Source: Acetobacteraceae bacterium (GTDB lineage: Bacteria; Pseudomonadota; Alphaproteobacteria; Acetobacterales; Acetobacteraceae). Taken from it: a stretch of DNA of 64,000 nt. Below, piece by piece: positions 54,183-62,751 of this stretch. The notes beneath the pieces are model-generated. The model made no database searches. It was not told the DNA's origin and saw nothing but the letters and a program-made list of their open reading frames with translations. The DNA lies in assembly GCA_022842185.1 (NCBI GenBank), contig JALHQB010000009.1:1-64000 (forward strand). The letters are read 5' to 3'. The first letter of the stretch is position 1. Every line of letters starts with the position of its first letter. The translations under genes and the position numbers were made by a program.

Positions 54183-55748
54183 ATGCGTCGCACCAGCCTC
54201 GCCCTTCTTCTCGCCGCCGCATCGGCCCTGCCGGCCGCGGCCCAGACGCTGACCATGGGGGCGGGCGCGCCCTCCACCTCGCTCGACCCGCATTTCTTCA
54301 ACGCCGCGCCGAACAGTTCGGTCGCATCCCACATCTTCTCCCGCCTGGTGGAACGTGATGCGCAGGTGCGTCCGCAGCCGGGCCTGGCGGAATCCTGGCG
54401 CGCCGTATCCGACACCGTCTGGGAATTCAAACTGCGCCCCGGCGTGAAATGGCATGACGGGCGGGATTTCACCGCCGACGACGTGGTCTTCACCTTCGAA
54501 CGTGCCCCCAACGTGCCCAACAGCCCGGGCGGCTTCGGCGGCTTCCTGCGCATGGTCGAACGCGTCGAGGTGGTGGACCCGCTGACCCTGCGCATCCACA
54601 CCCGCGCGCCGCATCCGCTGCTGCCGGTGGACCTGTCCTACATCTTCATCATCTCCCGCCATGTGGGCCAGGGCGCGAGCACCGAAGATTACAACGCCGG
54701 CCGCGCCGCCATCGGCACCGGCCCATACCGCCTGCGCGCCCACATGCCCGGCGAACGCGTGGAGTTCGAACGCAACGACACCTATTTCGGCCCGCGCGAA
54801 CCCTGGGCGCGCGCCATCTGGCGCGTCATCGCCAATGATTCCGGCCGCACCGCCGCGCTGCTCGCCGGCGATGTGGATCTGATCGACCAGGTGCCGTCAT
54901 CGGACATCGAACGCCTCAAGCGCGAAACCCGCATCGCCCTGCATCAGATCCAGGGGCTGCGAATGATCTACCTCCAGGCGGATTTCTCGCGCGAGGGCAA
55001 CCTGCCGGGCGTCACCGACAACAATGGCCAGCCGATCGCCACCAACCCGTTCCGCGACGTGCGGGTGCGCCGTGCGCTGTCCACCGCCATCAACCGCGAA
55101 GCCCTGACCGAGCGCGTGATGGAAGGCACCGCCGGCCCATCCGGGCAATGGCTGCCGCCGGGGGTGTATTCCTACAACCCCGCCGTGCCGCCACCGACCT
55201 TCGACGCCGAGGGCGCCCGCCGCCTCCTCGCCGAAGCCGGCTACCCGCAGGGCTTCCGCGTGACGCTCACCACCCCCAACGACCGCTATCCCAACGACGC
55301 CCGCACGGCGCAGGCCGTGGCGCAGATGTGGACGCGCATCGGCATCCGCACCGAAATCCAGGCGCTGCCCTGGTCGTCCTTCTCCGCCCGCGCGGCACGG
55401 CAGGACTTCGCCATGCGGCTGGCCGGCTGGGGGTCATCGACCGGCGAAGCCTCCTACGCCGCCATCAACATCATGGGCACCTACAACCGCGAACAACGCC
55501 GCGGCGCATCCAATGCCGGGCGGTATTCCAACCCGGCGATGGACGCGCTGGTCGATCGCGCCACCACCATCCTCGATGACGGCGAACGCGAACGCGTGCT
55601 GTTCGATGTGATCAAGATGGCGATGGACGACCAGGCCGTGATCCCGCTGTTCCACCTGTTCAACACCTGGGCGACCCGGCGCGGCGTGACGTATGAATCG
55701 CGGATGGATGAAAGCACGCGGGCGATGGCGGCGCGGCCGGCACAGTAA
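54183..55748 (+). CDS. peptide/nickel-type ABC substrate-binding protein
   Basis: A 521-residue SBP_bac_5 family protein, divergent from the one at 52417. The signal peptide ends at about residue 20 (ASALPAAAQ). Mature features are SLDPHFFNAAPNSSVASHIF, RPGVKWHDGRDFTADDVVFTFE and the C-terminal IPLFHLFNTWATR. Such proteins bind peptides, opines, nickel-histidine or glutathione; specificity is unknown. The Dpp-type ATPases at 21342-23383 could serve it, but the permeases are not in the window. Confidence 0.92.
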   Translation: MRRTSLALLLAAASALPAAAQTLTMGAGAPSTSLDPHFFNAAPNSSVASHIFSRLVERDAQVRPQPGLAESWRAVSDTVWEFKLRPGVKWHDGRDFTADDVVFTFERAPNVPNSPGGFGGFLRMVERVEVVDPLTLRIHTRAPHPLLPVDLSYIFIISRHVGQGASTEDYNAGRAAIGTGPYRLRAHMPGERVEFERNDTYFGPREPWARAIWRVIANDSGRTAALLAGDVDLIDQVPSSDIERLKRETRIALHQIQGLRMIYLQADFSREGNLPGVTDNNGQPIATNPFRDVRVRRALSTAINREALTERVMEGTAGPSGQWLPPGVYSYNPAVPPPTFDAEGARRLLAEAGYPQGFRVTLTTPNDRYPNDARTAQAVAQMWTRIGIRTEIQALPWSSFSARAARQDFAMRLAGWGSSTGEASYAAINIMGTYNREQRRGASNAGRYSNPAMDALVDRATTILDDGERERVLFDVIKMAMDDQAVIPLFHLFNTWATRRGVTYESRMDESTRAMAARPAQ

Positions 55749-55753
55749 GGCCA

Positions 55754-55792
55754 GGGGGAGGAGAACCTCCCCCCGGACCCCCCGCCCTTTTT
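55754..55792. terminator. hairpin with distal T-run between convergent genes
   Basis: GGGGGAGG (55754-55761) pairs with CCTCCCCC (55766-55773) over AGAA; after 14 bases, TTTTT follows (55788-55792). It lies 5 bases past the stop of the rightward SBP gene and faces the TauE gene end at 55834. Its arrangement resembles the two-hairpin modules, but the second stem is not formed. Confidence 0.5.
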
Positions 55793-55833
55793 CTGTCTGT
55801 CGGCATGGGGCGCCATCGGCAGGGGCGTGCCCA

Positions 55834-56580
55834 TCAGACGAAGGTGCGTAACAGGGTCCAGCCGGACAGGGATACGATCACCAGGCCTACCACCCCCATC
55901 AATGGGCGCGTGGGCATGAGGCGCGTCGCCAGTGCGGCAAACGGCGCGGCAATCGCGCCCCCGATCACCAGCCCCAGCACGATCGGCCAGACACCGACGC
56001 CGATGCTGGTCATGAAGGCCACGGTGACCGCCACCGTCACGAAGAACTCAGCCGCATTGGACGACCCGATCGCCAGTTTCGGGTCAAGCCCCCGCCCGAT
56101 CAACGTCGAGGTCACCAGCGGCCCCCAGCCTCCACCACCCACCGCATCCAGGAACCCACCACCCAGGCCGATCGGCGCGGCATCGCGCGTGGCCAGCGAC
56201 GCATCCGGCACGCGGCTGGACACAGCGCGACGCAGCACCACGAGCCCCATGACCATCAGGTAGACACTGACCGCTGGCTTCAGCAGTTCCATCGGCAAGG
56301 CGCTGGCCACCAGCGCACCGACCACGCCACCGACAATGCCGGGTACCGCCAGCCGTACCAGCAACCGCGGCACAACATGGCCCAGCCGCCAATGGGCGGC
56401 ACCGGACAGCGCGGTGGTCACGACCTCCGCCGCATGAACCCCGGCCGAGGCCATCGCCGGCGGCACACCCTGCGCCAGCATCACCGAACTGGCCGTCAGC
56501 CCATAGGCCATGCCGATCGCCCCATCCACGAACTGGGCGAGGAAACCGACGACGGCGTAGAAGACGATGTCCTCGGTCAC
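55834..56580 (-). CDS. TauE/SafE-type permease
   Basis: A 248-residue membrane protein of the TauE/SafE family. The opening FYAVVGFLAQFVDGAIGMAYG (first 25 residues) and the later GLGGGFLDAVGGGGWGPLVTSTL give the paired motifs of the two halves. The start is a GTG at 56578-56580, chosen because GGAGG lies 5 bases upstream; longer ATG starts add a basic, charged stretch. Substrate unknown; sulfite and sulfonates are typical for relatives. Different from the one at 43407. Confidence 0.87.
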   Translation of the reverse strand: MTEDIVFYAVVGFLAQFVDGAIGMAYGLTASSVMLAQGVPPAMASAGVHAAEVVTTALSGAAHWRLGHVVPRLLVRLAVPGIVGGVVGALVASALPMELLKPAVSVYLMVMGLVVLRRAVSSRVPDASLATRDAAPIGLGGGFLDAVGGGGWGPLVTSTLIGRGLDPKLAIGSSNAAEFFVTVAVTVAFMTSIGVGVWPIVLGLVIGGAIAAPFAALATRLMPTRPLMGVVGLVIVSLSGWTLLRTFV

Positions 56581-56767
56581 GCGCGCCTCCAGGACTGGGA
56601 CGGCCCGCGGAGGGATCGCCGCGGACATGGCGACGTTTCTTCCTGGCGATTCAGTATCGCGCGCGGCGGGCGCGGCGCAAGCACGGCGCGCATCTCGGAT
56701 CATCGGCGCGCAAAGGGCCGGGGAAGTCACCCTCCCCGGCCCGGTTCCGCCGCGTCTGGCGGCAGCG

Positions 56768-58174
56768 TTACCGCTGCAACGCCTGCACGATCTCCTGCGT
56801 CACCTTCTTCGCATCCCCGAACAGCATCATCGTGTTGGGCCGGAAGAACAGCTCATTGTCCACGCCGGCATACCCGCTCGCCATGCCGCGCTTGATGAAG
56901 AACACCGACTTGGCACGCTCCACATCCAGAATCGGCATGCCGTAGATCGCGGACGACTTGTCCGTCTTCGCCGCCGGGTTGGTCACGTCATTCGCCCCGA
57001 TCACGAAGGCCACATCGGCATCGGCGAATTCAGGGTTGATCTCCTCCAGCTCGAAGACCTCATCGTAAGGCACGTTGGCCTCGGCCAGCAGCACGTTCAT
57101 ATGGCCGGGCATGCGGCCCGCGACAGGGTGGATGGCGTATTTGATCTCCACGCCTTCCTTCTTCAGCAGGTCGCCCATCTCGCGCAGCACCTGCTGCGCC
57201 TGCGCCACCGCCATGCCGTATCCCGGCACGACGATGATCTTCTGCGCGTTCTTCATCATATACGCCGCATCTTCCGGCGAACCGGCCTTGACCGGCGGCC
57301 GGTCCGCATCGCCACCGCCGGCGGCAGCCGAACCGGATTCAGACCCGAACCCGCCCAGCAGCACGTTGATGATGCTGCGGTTCATGCCCTTGCACATGAT
57401 GTAGGACAGGATCGCACCCGAAGCGCCGACCAGCGCGCCGGTGATGATCAGCAGCAGGTTGCCGATGGTGAAGCCGATGCCCGCCGCCGCCCAACCCGAA
57501 TACGAATTGAGCATCGACACGACCACCGGCATGTCCGCCCCACCGATCGGGATGATCAGCAGGAAGCCCAGCACCAGCGACAGCAGCGCGATCATCCAGA
57601 ACAGCACGCCGGACCCGGTCGCGACGAAGGCGATCACCAGCACCAGCAGCAGCAGCCCCAGGCCGAGGTTCAGCCAATGCTGCCCGCCGAAGGTGATCGG
57701 CGCGCCCGACATCTTCCCCGCCAGCTTGGCGAAGGCGATGATCGACCCCGAGAAGGTCACCGCACCGATCGCCAGGCCCAGCGACATCTCGACCAGCGAC
57801 GCGCCCTTGATGTGGTCATGCGTGCCGATGCCGAAGGACGCCGGCGCATAGAAGGCCGCCGCCGCGACGAACACCGCCGCCAGCCCCACCAGCGAGTGGA
57901 ACGCAGCGACCAGTTGCGGCAGCGCCGTCATCTGGATGCGCTGCGCCACGATGGTCCCGATGGTCCCGCCAATCGCCAGGCCGGCGATGATCAGCACGAT
58001 CCCGCCGAAATCCATGCCGTGATGGAAGAAGGTCGCCAGGATGGCGATGGCCATGCCGACCATGCCAAAGGTGTTGCCCCGGCGGCTGGTCTCCGGATGG
58101 CTCAGCCCCCGCAGCGCGAGGATGAACAGCACCGAGGCGACGAGGTACGAAAGCGTGGAAAGCGTGGCACCCAT
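56768..58174 (-). CDS. pntB: NAD(P) transhydrogenase subunit beta
   Basis: A 468-residue PntB: about nine membrane helices in the N-terminal 280 residues (domain II part) and a C-terminal NADP(H)-binding domain III. VPGYGMAVAQAQ is the NADP-binding loop, and NPAAKTDKSSAIYGMPILDVE is characteristic. It pumps protons while exchanging hydride between NAD(H) and NADP(H). The upstream genes pntAb and pntAa complete the enzyme. Confidence 0.95.
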   Translation of the reverse strand: MGATLSTLSYLVASVLFILALRGLSHPETSRRGNTFGMVGMAIAILATFFHHGMDFGGIVLIIAGLAIGGTIGTIVAQRIQMTALPQLVAAFHSLVGLAAVFVAAAAFYAPASFGIGTHDHIKGASLVEMSLGLAIGAVTFSGSIIAFAKLAGKMSGAPITFGGQHWLNLGLGLLLLVLVIAFVATGSGVLFWMIALLSLVLGFLLIIPIGGADMPVVVSMLNSYSGWAAAGIGFTIGNLLLIITGALVGASGAILSYIMCKGMNRSIINVLLGGFGSESGSAAAGGGDADRPPVKAGSPEDAAYMMKNAQKIIVVPGYGMAVAQAQQVLREMGDLLKKEGVEIKYAIHPVAGRMPGHMNVLLAEANVPYDEVFELEEINPEFADADVAFVIGANDVTNPAAKTDKSSAIYGMPILDVERAKSVFFIKRGMASGYAGVDNELFFRPNTMMLFGDAKKVTQEIVQALQR

Positions 58175-58178
58175 CGCC

Positions 58179-58574
58179 TCAGCTCCCCTTCTTCTTGAAC
58201 ATCGCCAGCATCCGTCGCGTGACCATGAAGCCGCCGAAGATGTTCACCGCCGCCAGCGTCACCCCGATGAAACCGAAGATCCGCGCCGCGGCGCCATCGG
58301 CCGTGCCCGCCGCGAGGATCGCACCCACCACGATCACCGAGGAGATCGCGTTGGTCACACCCATCAGCGGCGAATGCAGCGCCGGCGTCACGTTCCACAC
58401 AACGTGGTAGCCGACGAAGCAGGCCAGCAGGAAGATCGTCAGCAGATAGAGAAAAGGTTCGGCGGCCGCGGCGACCGGGGCCGCGACCTCGGCGGCGATG
58501 CGGGCCTGGGCGGCGAGGTCCAGCGCACGCTGCGCCATCGCCTGGGCCTGGTTGGCGAGTTCCGTCGCGTTCAT
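58179..58574 (-). CDS. pntAb: NAD(P) transhydrogenase subunit alpha, membrane part
   Basis: A 131-residue PntAb (alpha-2). The first 48 residues are Ala/Gln-rich with few hydrophobics; then three or four membrane helices beginning [22 protein letters not shown]. The split of PntA into two genes is the usual arrangement in alphaproteobacteria. The pntB ATG begins 4 bases after its stop. Confidence 0.9.
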   Translation of the reverse strand: MNATELANQAQAMAQRALDLAAQARIAAEVAAPVAAAAEPFLYLLTIFLLACFVGYHVVWNVTPALHSPLMGVTNAISSVIVVGAILAAGTADGAAARIFGFIGVTLAAVNIFGGFMVTRRMLAMFKKKGS

Positions 58575-58586
58575 GTTCCCTGCCCC

Positions 58587-59738
58587 CTATGCCGCCGGCT
58601 TCATCGCGGGGTGCACGACCGCACCCCCGCGGGTGAGTGTGACGCCCTTCACGATGTCATCATCCTCGGGCAGCTTCGGCGCCTTGGCGTCCTTGTCCCA
58701 GAAGGTGGACAGGAAGGTCAGCAGGTTGCGCGCATACAGCGCCGAGGCCGCCGCCGGCAGCCGCCCCGCCCAATTGGTGTAGCCGAGGATCTTCACGCCG
58801 TTGTCGGTGACGAACAGCTGGCCCGGCTTGGTCAGCGCGCAATTGCCGCCGGCATCGGATGCGATGTCCACGATGACGCTGCCTGGCTTCATGGATGCGA
58901 CCATCGCCGCCGTCACCAGGATCGGCGCGCGGCGGCCCTGCACCAGCGCCGTGCAGACTACCACATCCTGCTTGGCGATGTGGGTGGCCACGACCTCGGC
59001 CTGCTTGGCATAGAATTCGGCGGAAAGCTGCTTGGCGTAGCCGCCGGCGGTCTGGGCCGCCTTGCTCTCCTCATCCTCATACCCCACGAAGGATGCCCCG
59101 AGCGACTTGATCTCCTCCTTGGCCGCCGGGCGCACATCGGTGGCGGAGACCCGCCCGCCGAGCCGCCGCGCGGTGGCGATCGCCTGCAACCCGGCAACCC
59201 CCGCGCCCATGATGAAAGCATTGGCGGCCGGCACGGTACCGGCCGCCGTCATCATCATCGGGAAGCCCTTGTCATAGGCCCCTGCCCCTTCGACCACGGC
59301 GCGATACCCGGCGAGATTGGCCTGGGACGACAGCACGTCCATCGACTGCGCGCGGGTGATGCGCGGCGCCAGTTCCATCGAATAGGCATCGAGCCCCAGC
59401 GTCGCATAGGTCCCGGCCGCGGCGGCGTCGGCGCCGAGCGTGCCGATCAGCAGCGCCCCGCGCGGGATGAGCGACAATTCATCGAGCGGCCCTTCGCCGG
59501 TCCCGAGTGGCGCGCGGACCTTCAGCACGATGTTCGAACCCGCCAGCGCCGTGGCGGCATCGGGTGCGACGGTGGCACCGGCTTCGGCATAGGCCGCGTC
59601 GGTGAAGCCCGACGCAAGGCCGGCCCCAGCCTCCACGGCGACCTCCAGCCCCATCGCGATGTATTTCTTCACCGTCTCGGGCGTTGCCGCGACGCGGGTT
59701 TCCCCGTTCCGCCGTTCCGTCAGAACCGCCACACGCAT
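58587..59738 (-). CDS. pntAa: NAD(P) transhydrogenase subunit alpha, NAD-binding part
   Basis: A 383-residue soluble PntAa (domain I), which binds NAD(H). MRVAVLTERRNGETRVAATP at the start and the nucleotide-binding GAGVAGLQAIATARRLGG near residue 175 match the family. GAGGGGG precedes the ATG by about 9 bases. It is first in the pntAa-pntAb-pntB unit and faces the GT39-like gene across 201 bases. Confidence 0.95.
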   Translation of the reverse strand: MRVAVLTERRNGETRVAATPETVKKYIAMGLEVAVEAGAGLASGFTDAAYAEAGATVAPDAATALAGSNIVLKVRAPLGTGEGPLDELSLIPRGALLIGTLGADAAAAGTYATLGLDAYSMELAPRITRAQSMDVLSSQANLAGYRAVVEGAGAYDKGFPMMMTAAGTVPAANAFIMGAGVAGLQAIATARRLGGRVSATDVRPAAKEEIKSLGASFVGYEDEESKAAQTAGGYAKQLSAEFYAKQAEVVATHIAKQDVVVCTALVQGRRAPILVTAAMVASMKPGSVIVDIASDAGGNCALTKPGQLFVTDNGVKILGYTNWAGRLPAAASALYARNLLTFLSTFWDKDAKAPKLPEDDDIVKGVTLTRGGAVVHPAMKPAA

Positions 59739-59835
59739 GCGGGATACCCCCTCGCGTCACAATGTCATCGCGGAACTACAGTTGCTTCGCCGGGGTGTCC
59801 AGCACAGTGCTATGACGCTGTGCCGGCCTCACGTC

Positions 59836-59864
59836 TTGACGGGGGCGGGCGCGACCCGTAACGG
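59836..59864 (+). promoter_or_regulatory. weak promoter candidate upstream of the GT39-like gene
   Basis: TTGACG (59836-59841), a 17-base spacer and TAACGG (59859-59864). The -35 is good, the -10 poor. It would start transcription about 70 bases before the ATG at 59940. Confidence 0.25.
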
Positions 59865-59939
59865 CTCCGGCCAGCAGCCGCCAAACCAGAAACCCACCAC
59901 GCTGGGAACCTCGCGCCGCGGCGCGGAGGCGGACTACCC

Positions 59940-61289
59940 ATGACCTTGTCGCGCAGCTTGGCCATCGCGGCCCGCGCCCTGCCCTTCATGCTCGGCGTCT
60001 ATGTCGTGGCCCTCAACGCATCGTTGGGCCGACCGCTCTGGATCGACGAGCTCTCCCATTTCGCCTTCGCCGCCGAGCCGACGACGAGTGCCGCCTGGCA
60101 CCGCTTCCTCGCGGCGGCCGTGCACAACCAGCATGGCCAGACTGGCATCTACATCATCCTGAACTACTGGACCCTCACCACGCTCGGGGTCGATCCCACC
60201 CTGTTGCGCCTGCCCTCCATCCTGTCGGGGCTGCTGCTGTTCGGTTCCGCGGTGATGCTGTTCCGCGTGCTCGGCCTGTCGGTGCTGTGGCAGGTCGTGG
60301 TGGTCGGCGCGCTCGCCGGCCAGCACCTGCTGATGCACTATGTCGGGGAAGCGCGCGCCTATGCCCCGATCCCGGCGGCCGCGGTCGGATTGCTGCTGTT
60401 CTATGTTGCGCAACCGCTGCATCCGCACAGCCGCACCCTGCTTGGATTCGGCATCGTCGTGGCGCTGTTCGGCGCGGTCATCCACCCGTATTTCGCATTG
60501 TACTGGCCGGCGGTCTGCCTCGTCGCCTATGTGCACCGCCAGATGCGCACGGGGGAGCCGCTTGGCCTTGTCTCCCTGGTGCGCTTCGCCAATCCCGCCC
60601 TCGTGGCCCTGGGCGCCGGGCTGTACCTGCTGCTCGCCGCATTGACCTGGCTGCGCGGCCAGCCGCATTTCGGCTTCGATCCCTTCGAATGGCTGAACCA
60701 GAGCCACGGGCCGGTGGCGCACTTCACCGACTACAGCCACACGCAATTCCTGCACGGCCAATACACCGTGGCCGCGATCTTCACGGTGGTCGCGGTTGTC
60801 GGCGCATTGGCCCTGCCCGCCCCGTTGCGCGGCTGCCGGCGGGGCCTATGGGCGCCGGCCCTGCTGATGCTGCTGGCCGTCACGGTATCCTTGCTGCTCG
60901 GTCTGATCTCCTACCTGTCGGAGTATTGGATCCTGGCGCGTCAGTGGGTCGGATCGGTCGCCCTTTTCGCCATCGGCCTGGTCTGGTTCTGGGCCGAAGC
61001 CGCGCGCATCTGGGCGCGCGTCGCCGCGCCGATCGGGTTCGCCGTCTGCCTCGCGGCGGGTCTGCTCGTCTCCGACCAGGCGTTGCGCATCCATCGCGTC
61101 AAGCTCTCGGAGTTGCAGGCCCATTTGTCCCAGCCCGGCATCCCTCCCGGCCCGGAGGACTGCGCGCCGCCGCCAGCCTTCGGACCCACCGGCCCATCCA
61201 TCGATGCCTGGAACGACCGGCTGGTCGCACTGGCCAACCGAAACATCGATTGCGGCGGGCCGGTCTGGCCGGTGTTCCGGACCTACTGA
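59940..61289 (+). CDS. polytopic membrane protein, GT39/PMT-like
   Basis: A 449-residue membrane protein with about ten hydrophobic segments. Near the start, the loop after the first helix reads RPLWIDELSHFAF, in which the acidic pair DE is where GT39/ArnT-like mannosyltransferases have their catalytic aspartate. This supports a lipid-linked sugar transferase, but other motifs are not clear. The C-terminal 40 residues are soluble and contain two cysteines. It faces away from pntAa. Confidence 0.72.
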   Translation: MTLSRSLAIAARALPFMLGVYVVALNASLGRPLWIDELSHFAFAAEPTTSAAWHRFLAAAVHNQHGQTGIYIILNYWTLTTLGVDPTLLRLPSILSGLLLFGSAVMLFRVLGLSVLWQVVVVGALAGQHLLMHYVGEARAYAPIPAAAVGLLLFYVAQPLHPHSRTLLGFGIVVALFGAVIHPYFALYWPAVCLVAYVHRQMRTGEPLGLVSLVRFANPALVALGAGLYLLLAALTWLRGQPHFGFDPFEWLNQSHGPVAHFTDYSHTQFLHGQYTVAAIFTVVAVVGALALPAPLRGCRRGLWAPALLMLLAVTVSLLLGLISYLSEYWILARQWVGSVALFAIGLVWFWAEAARIWARVAAPIGFAVCLAAGLLVSDQALRIHRVKLSELQAHLSQPGIPPGPEDCAPPPAFGPTGPSIDAWNDRLVALANRNIDCGGPVWPVFRTY

Positions 61290-61386
61290 GAGTCCGACTG
61301 GCAAGACCGGCACCCCCATCCGCGATATGCTTTTCGGGTGGCCGGTGGGGGGGGCGTGGGGCGCTGCGACACGCCTTTCAGGCGGA

Positions 61387-62751
61387 TCAGACCGGAACCC
61401 GCGCCTCGGCCAGTGCCGCCGCCTGCCGCTCAGCCAGCTTCGCCTCGTCGAACCCCTCGATCAGTGCGTGGAACAGGTTGTGCCAGTTCTGCCTGGCCCC
61501 CAGCCGCACGAACACCGAACCAAGCCCGATCGCCGCACGGTCCATCAGCGGGAATTCGCGCGGCACCCGCACGCCGCCGGTGCGCTTCAGCCCGGCATGG
61601 ACCTGTTCGGCGACGCGCCGGCCGAACATCGGGTCGTCATTGTCCTGGATCGGCCGCACGCGGTCGTCGAGCAGCGGTTCGTAGAGGAACCGCGCCCACA
61701 TGTTCAGCACGTCCATCGTCTCGCGGCTGAGGTTCCTGAACCCCCAGACGCGATACGCCTCGGCCGCCTTGTCCGCGTCATCGTCGCGGATCGCCTCGTA
61801 CAGCATGATGACGCCGCCGATGAAGGATGGCGGGAACACCCGCACCACCCCGAAATCGAGCAGGTTGATGCCGAAGCCATCATTCTCCGGCAGGTCCGAC
61901 CGCACCTGGTAATTCCCCAGATGCGGGTCGCCATGGATCACGCCGTACCCGTACAGCGGCACATACCAGGCGTGGAACAGCGCGTGGGCATAGGCGTTGC
62001 GCTCCTCCTCCGGCGGCTTCTCGTCGATGCGCGTCTGGATCGCCCGGCCATCCAGCCAGGTCATGGTCAGCAGCCGGCGGGTGCAATGGCCCTCGATCGG
62101 GGTCGGCACGCGCACGCCCGGCTGGTCCTTCAGCATCAACCCATACAGGCGCTGCTGGGCGGCCTCGCGCAGGTAATCCAGTTCCTCGCGCAGCCGGTCC
62201 TGCAATTCGCTGAAGGCGTCCTCGTTCTCCAGCGTCGAATCCATGCGCCGGTACAGCGCCATGGCGATCTTCAACTGGCGAAGATCGGCCTCCACCACCG
62301 ATGACATGTCCGGATACTGCAGCTTGCAGGCAACACGGGTGCCGTCATGCAGCACGGCCCGATGCACCTGGCCGAGCGAGGCCGCGGCGGCCGCCTCCCG
62401 CTCGAAGGAGGCGAATTTGCTCTCCCAATCCGGGCCGAGCTCGCTGCCCATGCGCCGGCGCACGAAGGGCCAGCCCATCGGCGGCGCATTGGCCTGCAGC
62501 GTCGCCAGTTCCTTGGCGTATTCCGCCGGCAGCGCATCCGGCACGGTGGACAGGAACTGCGCCACCTTCATCATCGGGCCCTTCAGCCCGCCGAGGATGG
62601 CCTTCAGATCCTCCGCATGTGCCGCCTTGTCGCCCTTCATGCCCAGGAAGCGCTGTCCGGCATAGCGCGCGGCGATGCCGCCCACCGCACCGGAGGTGCG
62701 CAGCATCCGCCGCGCTTCCCCGAAGATCGTGCTGCCCTCGCGGTCAGCCAT
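61387..62751 (-). CDS. ABC1/UbiB family atypical kinase
   Basis: A 454-residue ADCK/UbiB-family protein, associated with ubiquinone synthesis or membrane-lipid handling. The family KxGQ motif appears as KVAQ in LKGPMMKVAQFLSTVPDALP (about residue 60; the Gly is replaced by Ala), the A-rich loop as AAAAASLGQVHRAV (about 130) and the catalytic segment VIHGDPHLGNYQ (about 265) with LLDFGVVR. The ATG at 62749-62751 is preferred over 62769; it overlaps the end of pepF by 8 bases. Confidence 0.88.
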   Translation of the reverse strand: MADREGSTIFGEARRMLRTSGAVGGIAARYAGQRFLGMKGDKAAHAEDLKAILGGLKGPMMKVAQFLSTVPDALPAEYAKELATLQANAPPMGWPFVRRRMGSELGPDWESKFASFEREAAAAASLGQVHRAVLHDGTRVACKLQYPDMSSVVEADLRQLKIAMALYRRMDSTLENEDAFSELQDRLREELDYLREAAQQRLYGLMLKDQPGVRVPTPIEGHCTRRLLTMTWLDGRAIQTRIDEKPPEEERNAYAHALFHAWYVPLYGYGVIHGDPHLGNYQVRSDLPENDGFGINLLDFGVVRVFPPSFIGGVIMLYEAIRDDDADKAAEAYRVWGFRNLSRETMDVLNMWARFLYEPLLDDRVRPIQDNDDPMFGRRVAEQVHAGLKRTGGVRVPREFPLMDRAAIGLGSVFVRLGARQNWHNLFHALIEGFDEAKLAERQAAALAEARVPV

